From positions 62,001-126,000 of the forward strand of contig LT629302.1 of NCBI GenBank assembly GCA_900104375.1: a DNA stretch of 64,000 nt, given 5' to 3'. Below are positions 38,518 to 46,779 of this stretch, one piece after another (positions within the stretch are counted from its first letter, which is position 1; every line of letters begins with the position of its first letter). The notes below the pieces were generated by a model that had not been told where the DNA came from, searched no databases, and was given only the letters and a program-made list of their open reading frames with translations. The translations under genes were made by a program, and so were the position numbers. This DNA comes from Flavobacteriaceae bacterium MAR_2010_188. Lineage in GTDB: Bacteria > Bacteroidota > Bacteroidia > Flavobacteriales > Flavobacteriaceae.

Positions 38518-38827
38518 TGTAGGATTTAGTTATAGTCGATTTGGATCATTAATTGGCCGTAAACATATCTATAACATAGATGAAAAGCAAATAAATCCGA
38601 CAAAATGCACGCTATTTTAACAATTAATAAGGATTTCTGAGATTTAATTCTTTAAAATCAAAGAATTAGACCATATGTAACTAATCTAGCCTATTATAGC
38701 TACGGTCATATTTTGCCGATAGACGTCGAAAATTGTGTGGAGAAATGTTAAACTTTTGTAGATGAACGGAATCCAAGAAATACTGTACAATTCAGGGAAG
38801 TGTGCAAAATGTTAAATGTCAAAAGTG
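38518..38827. other. Intergenic region with promoter of the 1,606-residue protein
   Basis: About 310 bases between two minus-strand type IX proteins. The only assigned feature is the candidate promoter at 38560-38590. No terminator hairpin was found for the upstream protein. Confidence 0.4.
38560..38590 (-). promoter_or_regulatory. Candidate promoter of the 1,606-residue surface protein
   Basis: On the minus strand, TTG (complement of 38588-38590), 20-base spacer, then TATGTTTA (complement of 38560-38567), which matches seven of eight positions of TAnnTTTG. The ATG lies 43 bases downstream. Confidence 0.5.
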
Positions 38828-41542
38828 TTAGTTTTTGAGTGAAAAATGATCAGTAAAGAAACGACCATCTTCAAGTCTCACCGAGAACCAATAATCGGTC
38901 GCAGGGAGAAGCTGATTATTAAAAGTTCCGTCCCATCCATTAGAGGTAGGATTTAGTTCTTTAAGCAATTTTCCGTAACGATCATAGATATGGATTATGG
39001 TCTGAGCTTGAAAACTTGCTGTGATTCCTTCTACCTTCCAAGTATCGTTGAAGCCATCACCATTGGGCGAGAAAAATTTTGGAAATCCAATGACTGAGAC
39101 TATTTGTTCAACCACGCCACATTCATTCCTGTCTCGTACATAAACGGTGTGCAAACCAGGAACAACGTCGGTAAACTTAGTTTCCGTTTGAAAATAATCT
39201 GCCTCATCCAATGAGTATTCGTAATCGCCTTCCCCTGAAACTGAAATGAGTATCGTGTTATCGTTCGACGCATCTTCAACTTTAATATTGGTAATTGTTG
39301 CAATATTTGAAGGATTTACCCGAATGGTTCTCGTGCTACTACAGCCATTATTATTGGTGATTACTACTGAAAATGTTCTGATTTCATTCACCTCAATAGT
39401 TTGGGTCGTTTCGCCGGTTGACCATTGGTAGCTAAACAAAGATGCACTTTGTGCGCCTAGTCCGGCGTCTAGTGTTATAGTCGCGGGGTAAAAGTTCAGG
39501 CAATATAAAACTTCGCTTTCTTCTTCGACAATCGGGAGTTCGTTCACGATTAATCGAACCGAAGTGATTCCAAGACATCCATCAGAATTCTCAACCCTTG
39601 AATAAATAACTTCTTCACCTTCAACTGAATTGATATAATTTAAGCCAAGAGGGTTAATTTCTAAAAGTGCATCTGCCGAAGTTTGGTAATAGGCGACTTC
39701 GGAGTCTGCCGGATTATTACTCAAGATTTCTTCATTCAAATTATTAAGGTTGAATGAATAAAATCCATCGTTTGCACCGTCATTATCGCATACCGACAAC
39801 GTTTTTTGATTGATAGACACCACCGAGCCCCGTAAGGTCACCTTACTGATATTATAACAATTAGATTCTAAGTCCAAAGCTTTCGCGTATAAGACTTGTG
39901 GGTTGGACGTGTTTTGGAAATTACCAGCGTCTAAAGGCGATTCGCCATCTTCCGCCCTATCATAGCTAAGAAAAAAATTGACCTCTAAATTGGTGTTGCT
40001 TTCAATAATCAGGGGCAAGGCTTCATTCAAATTGAAAGTAGTGAGACCATCGCCGTTTCCGTCAATATCGCATTGAATTAACTCAACATCGGTCGATGAG
40101 GGTAAATCTTGATAAATTACATAGGCATCGCCCTGTAATGGGCATTCGCCATTGTTTGGGTCTACATAAAGTGAATACTGTCCAGGCTCTGAAACCAATA
40201 ATTCATTGCTGCTTTCTTTTAAATCCTTCCCATTAAAGCTCCAAGAATAAGTAGCATCTGGGATAGACGGCGTATTTAAAGTATAAGTTTCTCCTTCACA
40301 AATGGTCAAGGTAGAACTGTCTGTTCCGTTTTGAATGATATCAATATCCGTATTAAAAAGTGATTGTATAAAAGGAGGAAGACCTTGGGCGCTTTTATTT
40401 GGAGCAAGGCTAACGGCATTATTGATGTAATTAGCAGCCTGCCCGTCTTCATTAGGTCTATCGATTACCCCGAGATACGGAAGACCTTCATCGTAAGTTG
40501 CACTTAGGGCTCTATATATCTTCCCGTTTGGACCCAGTTGAAGTGCTCCTCTATATAGATTTTGCTGGTCGATTATGGTAGCGCTATTTTGAATGGAAGT
40601 ACTTTCCAAATCAAATTGAGTAAGGATTGAATAATGATTAGCCGGGTTATTATTTTCTAAAAAGCTGTAACTATTAAAATAATCATTGGATGCGTGGACA
40701 TAAAGAAAGCGATTGTTTGGCGAATAGGCTAGACCGTAAGGATTAATGGCTCTGTTGTCCAGGTTCAACGTCGTCTGATTGGAAACGACGCCAGTAAGCG
40801 CATCAAAATCGTAAGTATAGAGACCATTCGTCATGTTAGCGCTCGCAAGTTTGCTTCCATCCGGAGAGAGAACTAAATATCCCCGCAAATCATTTACTCC
40901 ATTTCCTTGGGGTCCCATTGTAAAAGTCGATTTAACCGAGGTGGTATTTATTCCGTCCGCGCTAATCTCGAAGGCATGATAGGTATTGTAGTTGTTTGTC
41001 GTTCCATTTTCTGAGGCTAAAGTTACCAGCCATAATTCGCCGGTTATACAATTTTTCTGCACTACCGTTATTTTTTCTGTAGAAAGCCTAAGAAGATTTA
41101 CATTCTTCTCAATGATGCCACCGAGACCATTGTTCAACCTAATATCAACCACGGAATAATTAAGACCATAATTGATATTATCCAAAAAATTATCGACGGT
41201 AAAAATATAATAGATGTTTGGTTCGTCTGGTTTAGGTGCGATAATGGCAGATTGTGAGCTTGAAGAATCGCCGTAAAGTCCAGAGCCATTTTGCATCACA
41301 AGATGTTGACTGTTATAAACTTTGGTACCATCAGTGTAAAAAAGAAGTTGTCCGTTTTGGTCTGAAATAGAAGCGCAGCCTTCATAAGTTGAAATCTTTC
41401 CATCATCCACCGATCGCACCGTTCCGGCTGAAGAATCGAATTTTAACCCTGCACCGAACCCGAAGTACCAGTTGGCTGCTTCATTTTGAGGGAAGGCGAC
41501 AGTTGCCCAAAAAATTGAGCAAAAGAGGATTAACGATTTCAT
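38828..41542 (-). CDS. Type IX-secreted protein with beta-propeller and type B sorting domain
   Basis: About 904 residues from the ATG at 41542; the TTG six bases earlier is less likely. A signal peptide (MKSLILFCSIFWATVAF) is followed by a ~370-residue WD40/YVTN-like propeller (YLVLSPDGSKLASANMTNGL, GLAYSPNNRFLYVHAS), an Ig-like segment, two Cys-Asp repeats of the kind seen eleven times in the neighbouring giant protein (LIQCDIDGNGDGLTTFNLNE, LSVCDNDGANDGFYSFNLNN), and a C-terminal type B sorting domain (FFSPNGDGFNDTWKVEGI, IYDRYGKLL, GWDGTFNNQ). Cell-surface or secreted; exact role unknown. The shared repeat suggests recombination between the two genes. Confidence 0.92.
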   Translation of the reverse strand: MKSLILFCSIFWATVAFPQNEAANWYFGFGAGLKFDSSAGTVRSVDDGKISTYEGCASISDQNGQLLFYTDGTKVYNSQHLVMQNGSGLYGDSSSSQSAIIAPKPDEPNIYYIFTVDNFLDNINYGLNYSVVDIRLNNGLGGIIEKNVNLLRLSTEKITVVQKNCITGELWLVTLASENGTTNNYNTYHAFEISADGINTTSVKSTFTMGPQGNGVNDLRGYLVLSPDGSKLASANMTNGLYTYDFDALTGVVSNQTTLNLDNRAINPYGLAYSPNNRFLYVHASNDYFNSYSFLENNNPANHYSILTQFDLESTSIQNSATIIDQQNLYRGALQLGPNGKIYRALSATYDEGLPYLGVIDRPNEDGQAANYINNAVSLAPNKSAQGLPPFIQSLFNTDIDIIQNGTDSSTLTICEGETYTLNTPSIPDATYSWSFNGKDLKESSNELLVSEPGQYSLYVDPNNGECPLQGDAYVIYQDLPSSTDVELIQCDIDGNGDGLTTFNLNEALPLIIESNTNLEVNFFLSYDRAEDGESPLDAGNFQNTSNPQVLYAKALDLESNCYNISKVTLRGSVVSINQKTLSVCDNDGANDGFYSFNLNNLNEEILSNNPADSEVAYYQTSADALLEINPLGLNYINSVEGEEVIYSRVENSDGCLGITSVRLIVNELPIVEEESEVLYCLNFYPATITLDAGLGAQSASLFSYQWSTGETTQTIEVNEIRTFSVVITNNNGCSSTRTIRVNPSNIATITNIKVEDASNDNTILISVSGEGDYEYSLDEADYFQTETKFTDVVPGLHTVYVRDRNECGVVEQIVSVIGFPKFFSPNGDGFNDTWKVEGITASFQAQTIIHIYDRYGKLLKELNPTSNGWDGTFNNQLLPATDYWFSVRLEDGRFFTDHFSLKN

Positions 41543-41569
41543 TTTCAATAGCGCTTGCTATCAAATATA

Positions 41570-42394
41570 TTATAAATCGCGCTTCTTTAATAATCTGTAG
41601 GATAAAAAGACGAATACGGCTGTCCAACCAATTACGATAACAAATTCATACCAATGCACTGCGTAATCATAGGCTATTTCGGTCTTTTCTGGGAACTTTG
41701 TCATTACCATCCGTTGTACCGGCTGATCAATCAACTTGTACATCGATTTTAACGGAAAGAAATTTTGAATTTTCTCAGCAATATCAGAATCAGCTCTCCA
41801 AGCGATAATTCCGAAAATTATCCATTCTAAGATAAATAGGATAAATAGAAAGGCGAGCGCAAAAGCTGAGCGCTTAACCAACATTCCGCAGAATAGGCAC
41901 AAGGTAAAAAAGCCGACCAGCTTTACAAAGTAAGCAAGTAGAAATTCCGTTCCTCTAATTATGATTCCGAATTCGGTATAGCTCGAATAATAAAGACCAA
42001 TAAGCAGAGAAGCAACACCAATTAATAAGGTGGCAACCAACGAAAAGAAAACAATGGTGTAAAATTTAGAAAGGATAAATTCCTTCTTGCTAAGACCATC
42101 GATCAAGTTCTGTTTAATGGTTTTATTACTGTATTCGTTACCGATCATACTTACAACTACAATCGCAAAGAAAAATTTGAACTGCGCCGCAAAGAAGGTT
42201 GTGATATGCCAGATTATTGGAAAGTTGAAAAGTCCTAGCTCTCCTAGTTCTAAGGTGAAAAAGCCAAAGAAATTTATTTTTATGGAAGATAGGATTAGAA
42301 CCGTAAAGGGTAAAATGAAGGAAACGAAAATCAACACTTTACTCGCTCCATTCAACCACAGTTTTTGTAGTTCTAAATTGATTAGTCTAAGCAT
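41570..42394 (-). CDS. ABC-2 type transporter permease
   Basis: A 274-residue inner-membrane permease with six hydrophobic segments (first near 17-37, last near 250-268) and the ABC-2 layout, with the sixth segment followed by SYRLLKKRDL. The upstream ATPase gene ends ten bases before its start. The pair resembles Nat/bacitracin-type exporters; substrate unknown. Confidence 0.88.
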   Translation of the reverse strand: MLRLINLELQKLWLNGASKVLIFVSFILPFTVLILSSIKINFFGFFTLELGELGLFNFPIIWHITTFFAAQFKFFFAIVVVSMIGNEYSNKTIKQNLIDGLSKKEFILSKFYTIVFFSLVATLLIGVASLLIGLYYSSYTEFGIIIRGTEFLLAYFVKLVGFFTLCLFCGMLVKRSAFALAFLFILFILEWIIFGIIAWRADSDIAEKIQNFFPLKSMYKLIDQPVQRMVMTKFPEKTEIAYDYAVHWYEFVIVIGWTAVFVFLSYRLLKKRDL

Positions 42395-42404
42395 TTGGTT
42401 GATT

Positions 42405-43301
42405 TTAAAGGTTGTCGGTTAGTTGTAAAAATTGTTCTTCTAGACTTTCTTTTCTTTTAACAAGGTGGGAAAGTGTGATGCCTTGGTCAAACATCATCTT
42501 ATTGAAGGTGGTAGCGTCTAGTGGGTCATTAAGGAAGGCGGTGATCAAATCATTTTCTACTTTAATCTTTCCGATAGAAGGAGAATTTTCAAGAATTGAA
42601 ATCAGTTGCTTATTGTCGGTAGCCTTAAGCTCAAAAAATCCGTGACTATTGATCATCTCGTCAACTCTTCCGCTGTAAAGCTTTACCCCTTTTCTAAGCA
42701 CAACCACATGGCTGCAAACTTTTTCAACTTCATCCAAAAGATGCGAAGCCAATAAAATCGTAGTTCCTTCAGAAGCAATCTGTTTTATCAAACTTCTGAT
42801 TTGGTGAATTCCTTGAGGATCTAAACCGTTAGTTGGTTCGTCCAATATCAGAATCTCGGGATCATTAAGCAGGGCAGAAGCGATAGCTAAACGTTGTTTC
42901 ATCCCTAAGGAATACGTACTGAATTTGCTGTCCTTTCGGTCCAAAAGCCCAACAAGTTCTAATTTCTCATGTATTTTAGAATAATCTACTCCTTTGATTT
43001 TGCAAACCAATTTTAAGTTTTGGTAGGCGCTCATATAGGGATAAAAATTTGGCCGCTCTATAATGGCACCAACTTTTTTAAGAGCATCATGAGTGGTTGT
43101 ATTACCATCGAACCAATGAAAATCGCCAGAAGTTTTATTTACGACATTTAAGACAATCCCTAAAGTTGTGGATTTTCCACTTCCGTTAGGACCTAAAATA
43201 CCGTAAACGTTCCCCTTATGAATCGTAAAAGTAAGGTCATTGACCGCGGTGAGGTAACCAAATTTTTTTGTAAGATGCTTAATGGTTAGAATATCTTCCA
43301 A
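42405..43301 (-). CDS. ABC transporter ATP-binding protein
   Basis: A 298-residue ATPase. Walker A GPNGSGKST, Q-loop region, signature STYSLGMKQRLAIA, Walker B ILILDEPTNGLDPQG and the H-loop LLASHLLDEV are intact; a C-terminal ~80-residue extension is typical of ABC-2 exporters. The frame opens with TTG at 43301; no upstream in-frame ATG was seen, so TTG is the likely start. The leader on the minus strand contains TATAACCAACCAA. Couples to the permease at 41570-42394. Confidence 0.92.
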   Translation of the reverse strand: MEDILTIKHLTKKFGYLTAVNDLTFTIHKGNVYGILGPNGSGKSTTLGIVLNVVNKTSGDFHWFDGNTTTHDALKKVGAIIERPNFYPYMSAYQNLKLVCKIKGVDYSKIHEKLELVGLLDRKDSKFSTYSLGMKQRLAIASALLNDPEILILDEPTNGLDPQGIHQIRSLIKQIASEGTTILLASHLLDEVEKVCSHVVVLRKGVKLYSGRVDEMINSHGFFELKATDNKQLISILENSPSIGKIKVENDLITAFLNDPLDATTFNKMMFDQGITLSHLVKRKESLEEQFLQLTDNL

Positions 43302-43403
43302 GTGAATATATTTTTGGTTGGTTATAAATGTTCGACGAGCGTAATCTGTAATTGTTACAAGAAAATATAATATTTGGTTTAAATTAGGCTTATTATAGAG
43401 AAA

Positions 43404-44462
43404 ATGAAAGACTTAAAGATATCATATAAAAAACCGAGTTATCCGGTAACTGATAAATTGAATTCTTATCTGGCGGAATACAATCGAAACATAAAATTAC
43501 CCATATTTTATGATGATTTACTGCGTTTCCAAGGTTCGGTGGTGGTGTACGATAAAAATGATGAAGACACCTTGTGGATCCGAGTTTATTATAATGAATA
43601 TGAAAGACAGGACATCGACCATAGTTTGAAGAAAGTTTACACCATTCTTCATTCTGACGGAAATGAAAAAACCATTCCATTTCTTAATGTAGATGCCATT
43701 GATTTCTGCACATTTGGGAATTCTAACCCATTTAGGATAAAAATCAGGAACATCTTAAATGATAACTACACCTATTTTTATATAAAGAAGGCAGATGCAT
43801 CAAGGATTTATGGTCTGGAATTGGAACATATGCTTTCTCCGTATAATCTGAATTTTCTGGTTTCCAAAAACACTTTGATTGAAGAACATATTGCGGGAAT
43901 ACCGGGCGACGAGTTTATAAAAAATATGCTCGAAGATTGCTCAGAAGCTGAAAAATCGCAGATTGCCAAAGAATTTGTAAAGTTTAACGAACGCTGTATG
44001 ATTCGGCTATTGGGCGATATGCGCTCGTATAATTACGTAATCGTTCCTACTCACGATTTTGATCACGTGGTTTTCAAGATTAGGGCAATCGATTTTGATC
44101 AGCAATCTTTTGAAGGTAAATTCAATATTTATAGACCTCAGTTCTTTAAAGAGAATTTAAAAATGGTGGAGTTGGTCCAAAAGAAATTTCAACGGGAATC
44201 TGTTGATCAGTATAAGATGGAAGAGCGCTCAATTGTTGCCAAACGTCTAATCAGTTATCACGACAGGATCGAAGAACTGTTGGATTGTATGGTAAACGAT
44301 TCAATTTCTAAAGAACAAAATATAGAATTGCTAAAGCTTACCATTTTTGAATATACCCAGGATATCAGCTTTAAAGCGAGCAAAAATATGGGAGAAATTG
44401 TAAGGCACGCCTTAGAATTTGTGAAACGGAATTATGAAGATGTAAATATGCCGTGGAGGTAA
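43404..44462 (+). CDS. Unknown protein with kinase-like C-terminal hints
   Basis: A 352-residue cytosolic protein that I cannot place in a family. The C-terminal half has features that recall eukaryotic-like or aminoglycoside-type kinases: EEHIAGIPGDEFIKN (an acidic loop), ERCMIRLLGDMRSYNYVIVP, then RAIDFDQQSFEGK, where DFD could stand for the metal-binding DFG. The order and spacing are only suggestive. No signal or membrane segment. Divergent from the ABC operon with about 100 bases between them. The frame is clearly protein-like. Treat the function as unknown. Confidence 0.75.
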   Translation: MKDLKISYKKPSYPVTDKLNSYLAEYNRNIKLPIFYDDLLRFQGSVVVYDKNDEDTLWIRVYYNEYERQDIDHSLKKVYTILHSDGNEKTIPFLNVDAIDFCTFGNSNPFRIKIRNILNDNYTYFYIKKADASRIYGLELEHMLSPYNLNFLVSKNTLIEEHIAGIPGDEFIKNMLEDCSEAEKSQIAKEFVKFNERCMIRLLGDMRSYNYVIVPTHDFDHVVFKIRAIDFDQQSFEGKFNIYRPQFFKENLKMVELVQKKFQRESVDQYKMEERSIVAKRLISYHDRIEELLDCMVNDSISKEQNIELLKLTIFEYTQDISFKASKNMGEIVRHALEFVKRNYEDVNMPWR

Positions 44463-44589
44463 CTATTAGATTGGAGATACGAGAATTAAAAATTAAGACT
44501 TGAGGCTTGAGACAAATTTGGCTTGATAGAATAAAAACTAAATATAAAACCGAAAAATTTAAAATTTTAAAGTTAGTTTTTGAATTACT

Positions 44590-44665
44590 ACCAACCAAAA
44601 ACCAAAAACCAAAAACCAAAAACCAAAAACCAAAAACCAAAAACCAAAAACTAAAAACCAACAAC
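44590..44665. repeat. Heptamer tandem repeat (AAAAACC)n
   Basis: About nine units of AAAAACC with small variations, between the 3' end of the unknown gene at 44462 and the stop of the PRiA4-ORF3-like gene at 44668. The preceding 44465-44580 stretch is a degenerate repeat-like sequence. No gene in it. Confidence 0.9.
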
Positions 44666-44667
44666 TT

Positions 44668-45192
44668 TTAATTCCAGTTTTCGTCAAAGTCAAGACTGCT
44701 ATAATCATCGACATCTAAATCATCGTCGAATTCATCAAAATCATCTTCATCTTCAAAACTTTCTGCCTCAAATTTCTTGGTCGGAGCATCATCAGGAATC
44801 TGACCTTGTACATACATTAAATTTGGGTAGACATTCCCGATTTCTTCATCTGTAATTTCGCCAAGCTCCACTAAAAATGTGTACATATTCATAAAATCGT
44901 ATATGTAGATTAGCCTGGTTTGTGCCTCATTAACCACATCGATAATTGGGGTATCGGACATGAGTCTTACATCATTACCATCGTCACTCAGGTCAAATAA
45001 AGAAATTTCTTCACCTTGGTCCCAATATTGGTCGCTGACATAAAAGGACGCCATTTCCGAGCCGTCAAAACCAAAAGATTGGGTTATAATGTTGTGCAAA
45101 TCCTCCAAAGTGTCTTCTTCCTTTATTTCAAGATCCCGGAAAATATCTTCGTCAGCTTCGTGGTCGTAAAGAATTCTAAACCTATATATCAT
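44668..45192 (-). CDS. PRiA4 ORF-3-like protein
   Basis: A 174-residue acidic protein. The N-terminal half matches the plasmid pRiA4b ORF-3-like family (FRILYDHEADEDIFRDLEI, LEDLHNIITQSFGFDGSEMASFYVSD). The C-terminal 40 residues are a run of Asp/Glu with aromatic spacers. Function of the family is unknown; it is known from plasmids and chromosomes. A TACTTTTG box ends four bases before its ATG, so the mRNA could be leaderless. Next to heme A synthase on the same strand, but a link is not obvious. Confidence 0.82.
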   Translation of the reverse strand: MIYRFRILYDHEADEDIFRDLEIKEEDTLEDLHNIITQSFGFDGSEMASFYVSDQYWDQGEEISLFDLSDDGNDVRLMSDTPIIDVVNEAQTRLIYIYDFMNMYTFLVELGEITDEEIGNVYPNLMYVQGQIPDDAPTKKFEAESFEDEDDFDEFDDDLDVDDYSSLDFDENWN

Positions 45193-45196
45193 GGTA

Positions 45197-45204
45197 CAAA
45201 AGTA
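45197..45204 (-). promoter_or_regulatory. Candidate -7 box TACTTTTG abutting a start codon
   Basis: Perfect TAnnTTTG on the minus strand with only TACC between it and the ATG of the PRiA4-ORF3-like gene. A second case like uvrB; suggests a leaderless transcript. Confidence 0.42.
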
Positions 45205-45215
45205 ATTTATTTAAA

Positions 45216-46235
45216 CTATTTGCTAAAACGGTGTAAAGTAAAAGTCATTGCAGCGAGGAGAATAAATGCGCCGATTTGGTGGGTAACTCCTAACCAAACT
45301 GGTACGGCAAAAATTAGGGTCAATATTCCAAGTATAAATTGAACAAACACCATTATCAATAGAGAATTTACGCCAAGCTGCTGAAATTTAGTGAGGTTGA
45401 GGTTCTTGGTTTTGTACCAAATCATCACAATGACCAAGACTACAAAATAAGCGAGTGTTCTATGAACGAATTGTACGCCACTTTTGCCTTCAACAAAATT
45501 TTTCAAGACAGGCTGTTGTTCGATATAAACGGTAGGATGAATAAATTTTCCTTCGCTCATCAATGGCCAGTGATTATGGATAAATCCGGCATCTAGTCCC
45601 GCGACAAATGCCCCATAAATAATTTGAATCAATAAAACAACCAAAGAAAATCTGATAAAATTCCTGACTGATTTATGATTTTCTTTTTCTTTTGGAAATA
45701 TTAAATCCAAGGCCACCCAAAAAGTAAAGCCGAAGGTGATGAAAGCAGTGGTAAGGTGCGCCGCAAGCCTGTAATGACTTACATCGGGATTATCAACTAG
45801 CCCACTTTTAACCATATACCATCCCAGAAACCCTTGAAACGCCCCAAAGAATAAAAGAACGATGCATTTTTTGATGCTGCTTTTGGTTAACTGTTTTTTT
45901 AGTAAGAAGTATAAAAAAGGAATGATAAAAACTATCCCAATAACCCTACCGATCAAACGATGAAACCATTCCCAGAAATAGATGTCCTTAAAGTCGGCAA
46001 GAGTAAAATTTACCCTCAGTTTCTTATATTCTGGGTATTGTCTATAAAGTTCGAATGCTTCGCTCCACTCGGCTTCGTTCATTGGAGGCAGCGTACCCGA
46101 AATCAACTTATAGTTTGTAATCGATAATCCAGAATGCGTTAACCTAGTTATTCCACCCACTATGACCATAATAAATATCATGACACAGCCGGTTAACAGC
46201 CAATAGATTACGTATTTATTATCTTTTTGTTTCAA
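45216..46235 (-). CDS. ctaA: Heme A synthase (COX15/CtaA family)
   Basis: A 339-residue inner-membrane protein with about eight membrane segments, converting heme O to heme A for cytochrome oxidase. The first segment reads IYWLLTGCVMIFIMVIVGGI and is followed by the family motif TRLTHSGLSITNYKLISG; conserved histidines lie in WFHRLIGR, SHYRLAAH, HNHW, VHRTLAY and GVTHQIGA. The frame opens with TTG at 46235, inside an octamer repeat (see 46229-46290); no ATG precedes the first membrane segment in this frame. The repeat may have replaced the original start region. Confidence 0.9.
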   Translation of the reverse strand: MKQKDNKYVIYWLLTGCVMIFIMVIVGGITRLTHSGLSITNYKLISGTLPPMNEAEWSEAFELYRQYPEYKKLRVNFTLADFKDIYFWEWFHRLIGRVIGIVFIIPFLYFLLKKQLTKSSIKKCIVLLFFGAFQGFLGWYMVKSGLVDNPDVSHYRLAAHLTTAFITFGFTFWVALDLIFPKEKENHKSVRNFIRFSLVVLLIQIIYGAFVAGLDAGFIHNHWPLMSEGKFIHPTVYIEQQPVLKNFVEGKSGVQFVHRTLAYFVVLVIVMIWYKTKNLNLTKFQQLGVNSLLIMVFVQFILGILTLIFAVPVWLGVTHQIGAFILLAAMTFTLHRFSK

Positions 46236-46290
46236 AGTTTCAAAGTTTCAAAGTTTCAAAGTTGCAGAGTTTCAGAGTTTAAAGGTTTCA
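46229..46290. repeat. Octamer repeat, left flank of the four-helix-bundle gene
   Basis: Four to five units of TTTCAAAG, decaying into GTTGCAGAG and TTTCAGAG. It contains CAAAGTTGCAGAG (46257-46269), which is the near-perfect inverted match (12 of 13) of CTTTGCAACTTTG at 46741-46753 on the other side of the gene at 46332-46694. Confidence 0.85.
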
Positions 46291-46331
46291 GAGTTTAGGA
46301 ATTATAGATTTTAATGAGTTTAAGCTAAAAA

Positions 46332-46694
46332 TTAATTATTTTTTAATGTATTAATTAGGCTTGAAAGCATTCTCTCAATTTCTCTTGAATCGGCATATAT
46401 TTCATTAAATACATTGTCATTTAAAAATTTCAAATTCATTGCTATTTCTAACTGGGTTTTAAGTTCAAACAACGAGCTCATGCTAATATTTAAAAATCTT
46501 AGAAATTCTTTCTTTCCATCTCTTCCATAACCTTCTGCAATATTACTGGGTATCGAAATTGAGCTCCTTTTTACTTGAGATGATAATCCATATAATTCGT
46601 CTTTAGGAAAATCATTTATCGATTGATAAACTTTTGTAACGAGCAACATCGATTTTTGCCATACTATTAATTTTCTGTATGTCTGATTTTCCAT
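46332..46694 (-). CDS. Four-helix-bundle protein (23S rRNA intervening-sequence type)
   Basis: About 120 residues from the ATG at 46694; a TTG 18 bases earlier is less likely. It matches the four-helix-bundle family known from 23S rRNA intervening sequences (YRKLIVWQKSMLLVTKVYQS, SSQVKRSSISIPSNIAEGYG, EFLRFLNISMSSLFELKTQL). The signature SNIAEG is intact. These orphan genes are scattered in many genomes; their role is not settled. This copy lies between inverted short repeats (46229-46290 and 46718-46771), beside cca. It has no partner such as a diversity-generating retroelement. Confidence 0.9.
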   Translation of the reverse strand: MENQTYRKLIVWQKSMLLVTKVYQSINDFPKDELYGLSSQVKRSSISIPSNIAEGYGRDGKKEFLRFLNISMSSLFELKTQLEIAMNLKFLNDNVFNEIYADSREIERMLSSLINTLKNN

Positions 46695-46717
46695 GGAAAC
46701 AGTATTTAGCAATTACA

Positions 46718-46771
46718 CTTTGTCACTTCTGCCTTTGTTGCTTTGCAACTTTGCCACTTTGTCTCTTTAAA
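46718..46771. repeat. Octamer repeat, right flank of the four-helix-bundle gene
   Basis: Degenerate ACTTTGNN units (ACTTTGTC, GCTTTGCA, ACTTTGCC, ACTTTGTC) between the four-helix gene start and the cca stop at 46780. The unit is the inverse complement of the left flank unit TTTCAAAG/CAAAGTTG. Confidence 0.8.
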
Positions 46772-46779
46772 AGCAACAA

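Noticed and set aside
44371-44664. Minus-strand frame reading repeated FWFLVFG
   Set aside because: It is the translation of the (AAAAACC)n tract and the antisense of the gene ending at 44462; no gene-like composition beyond the repeat.
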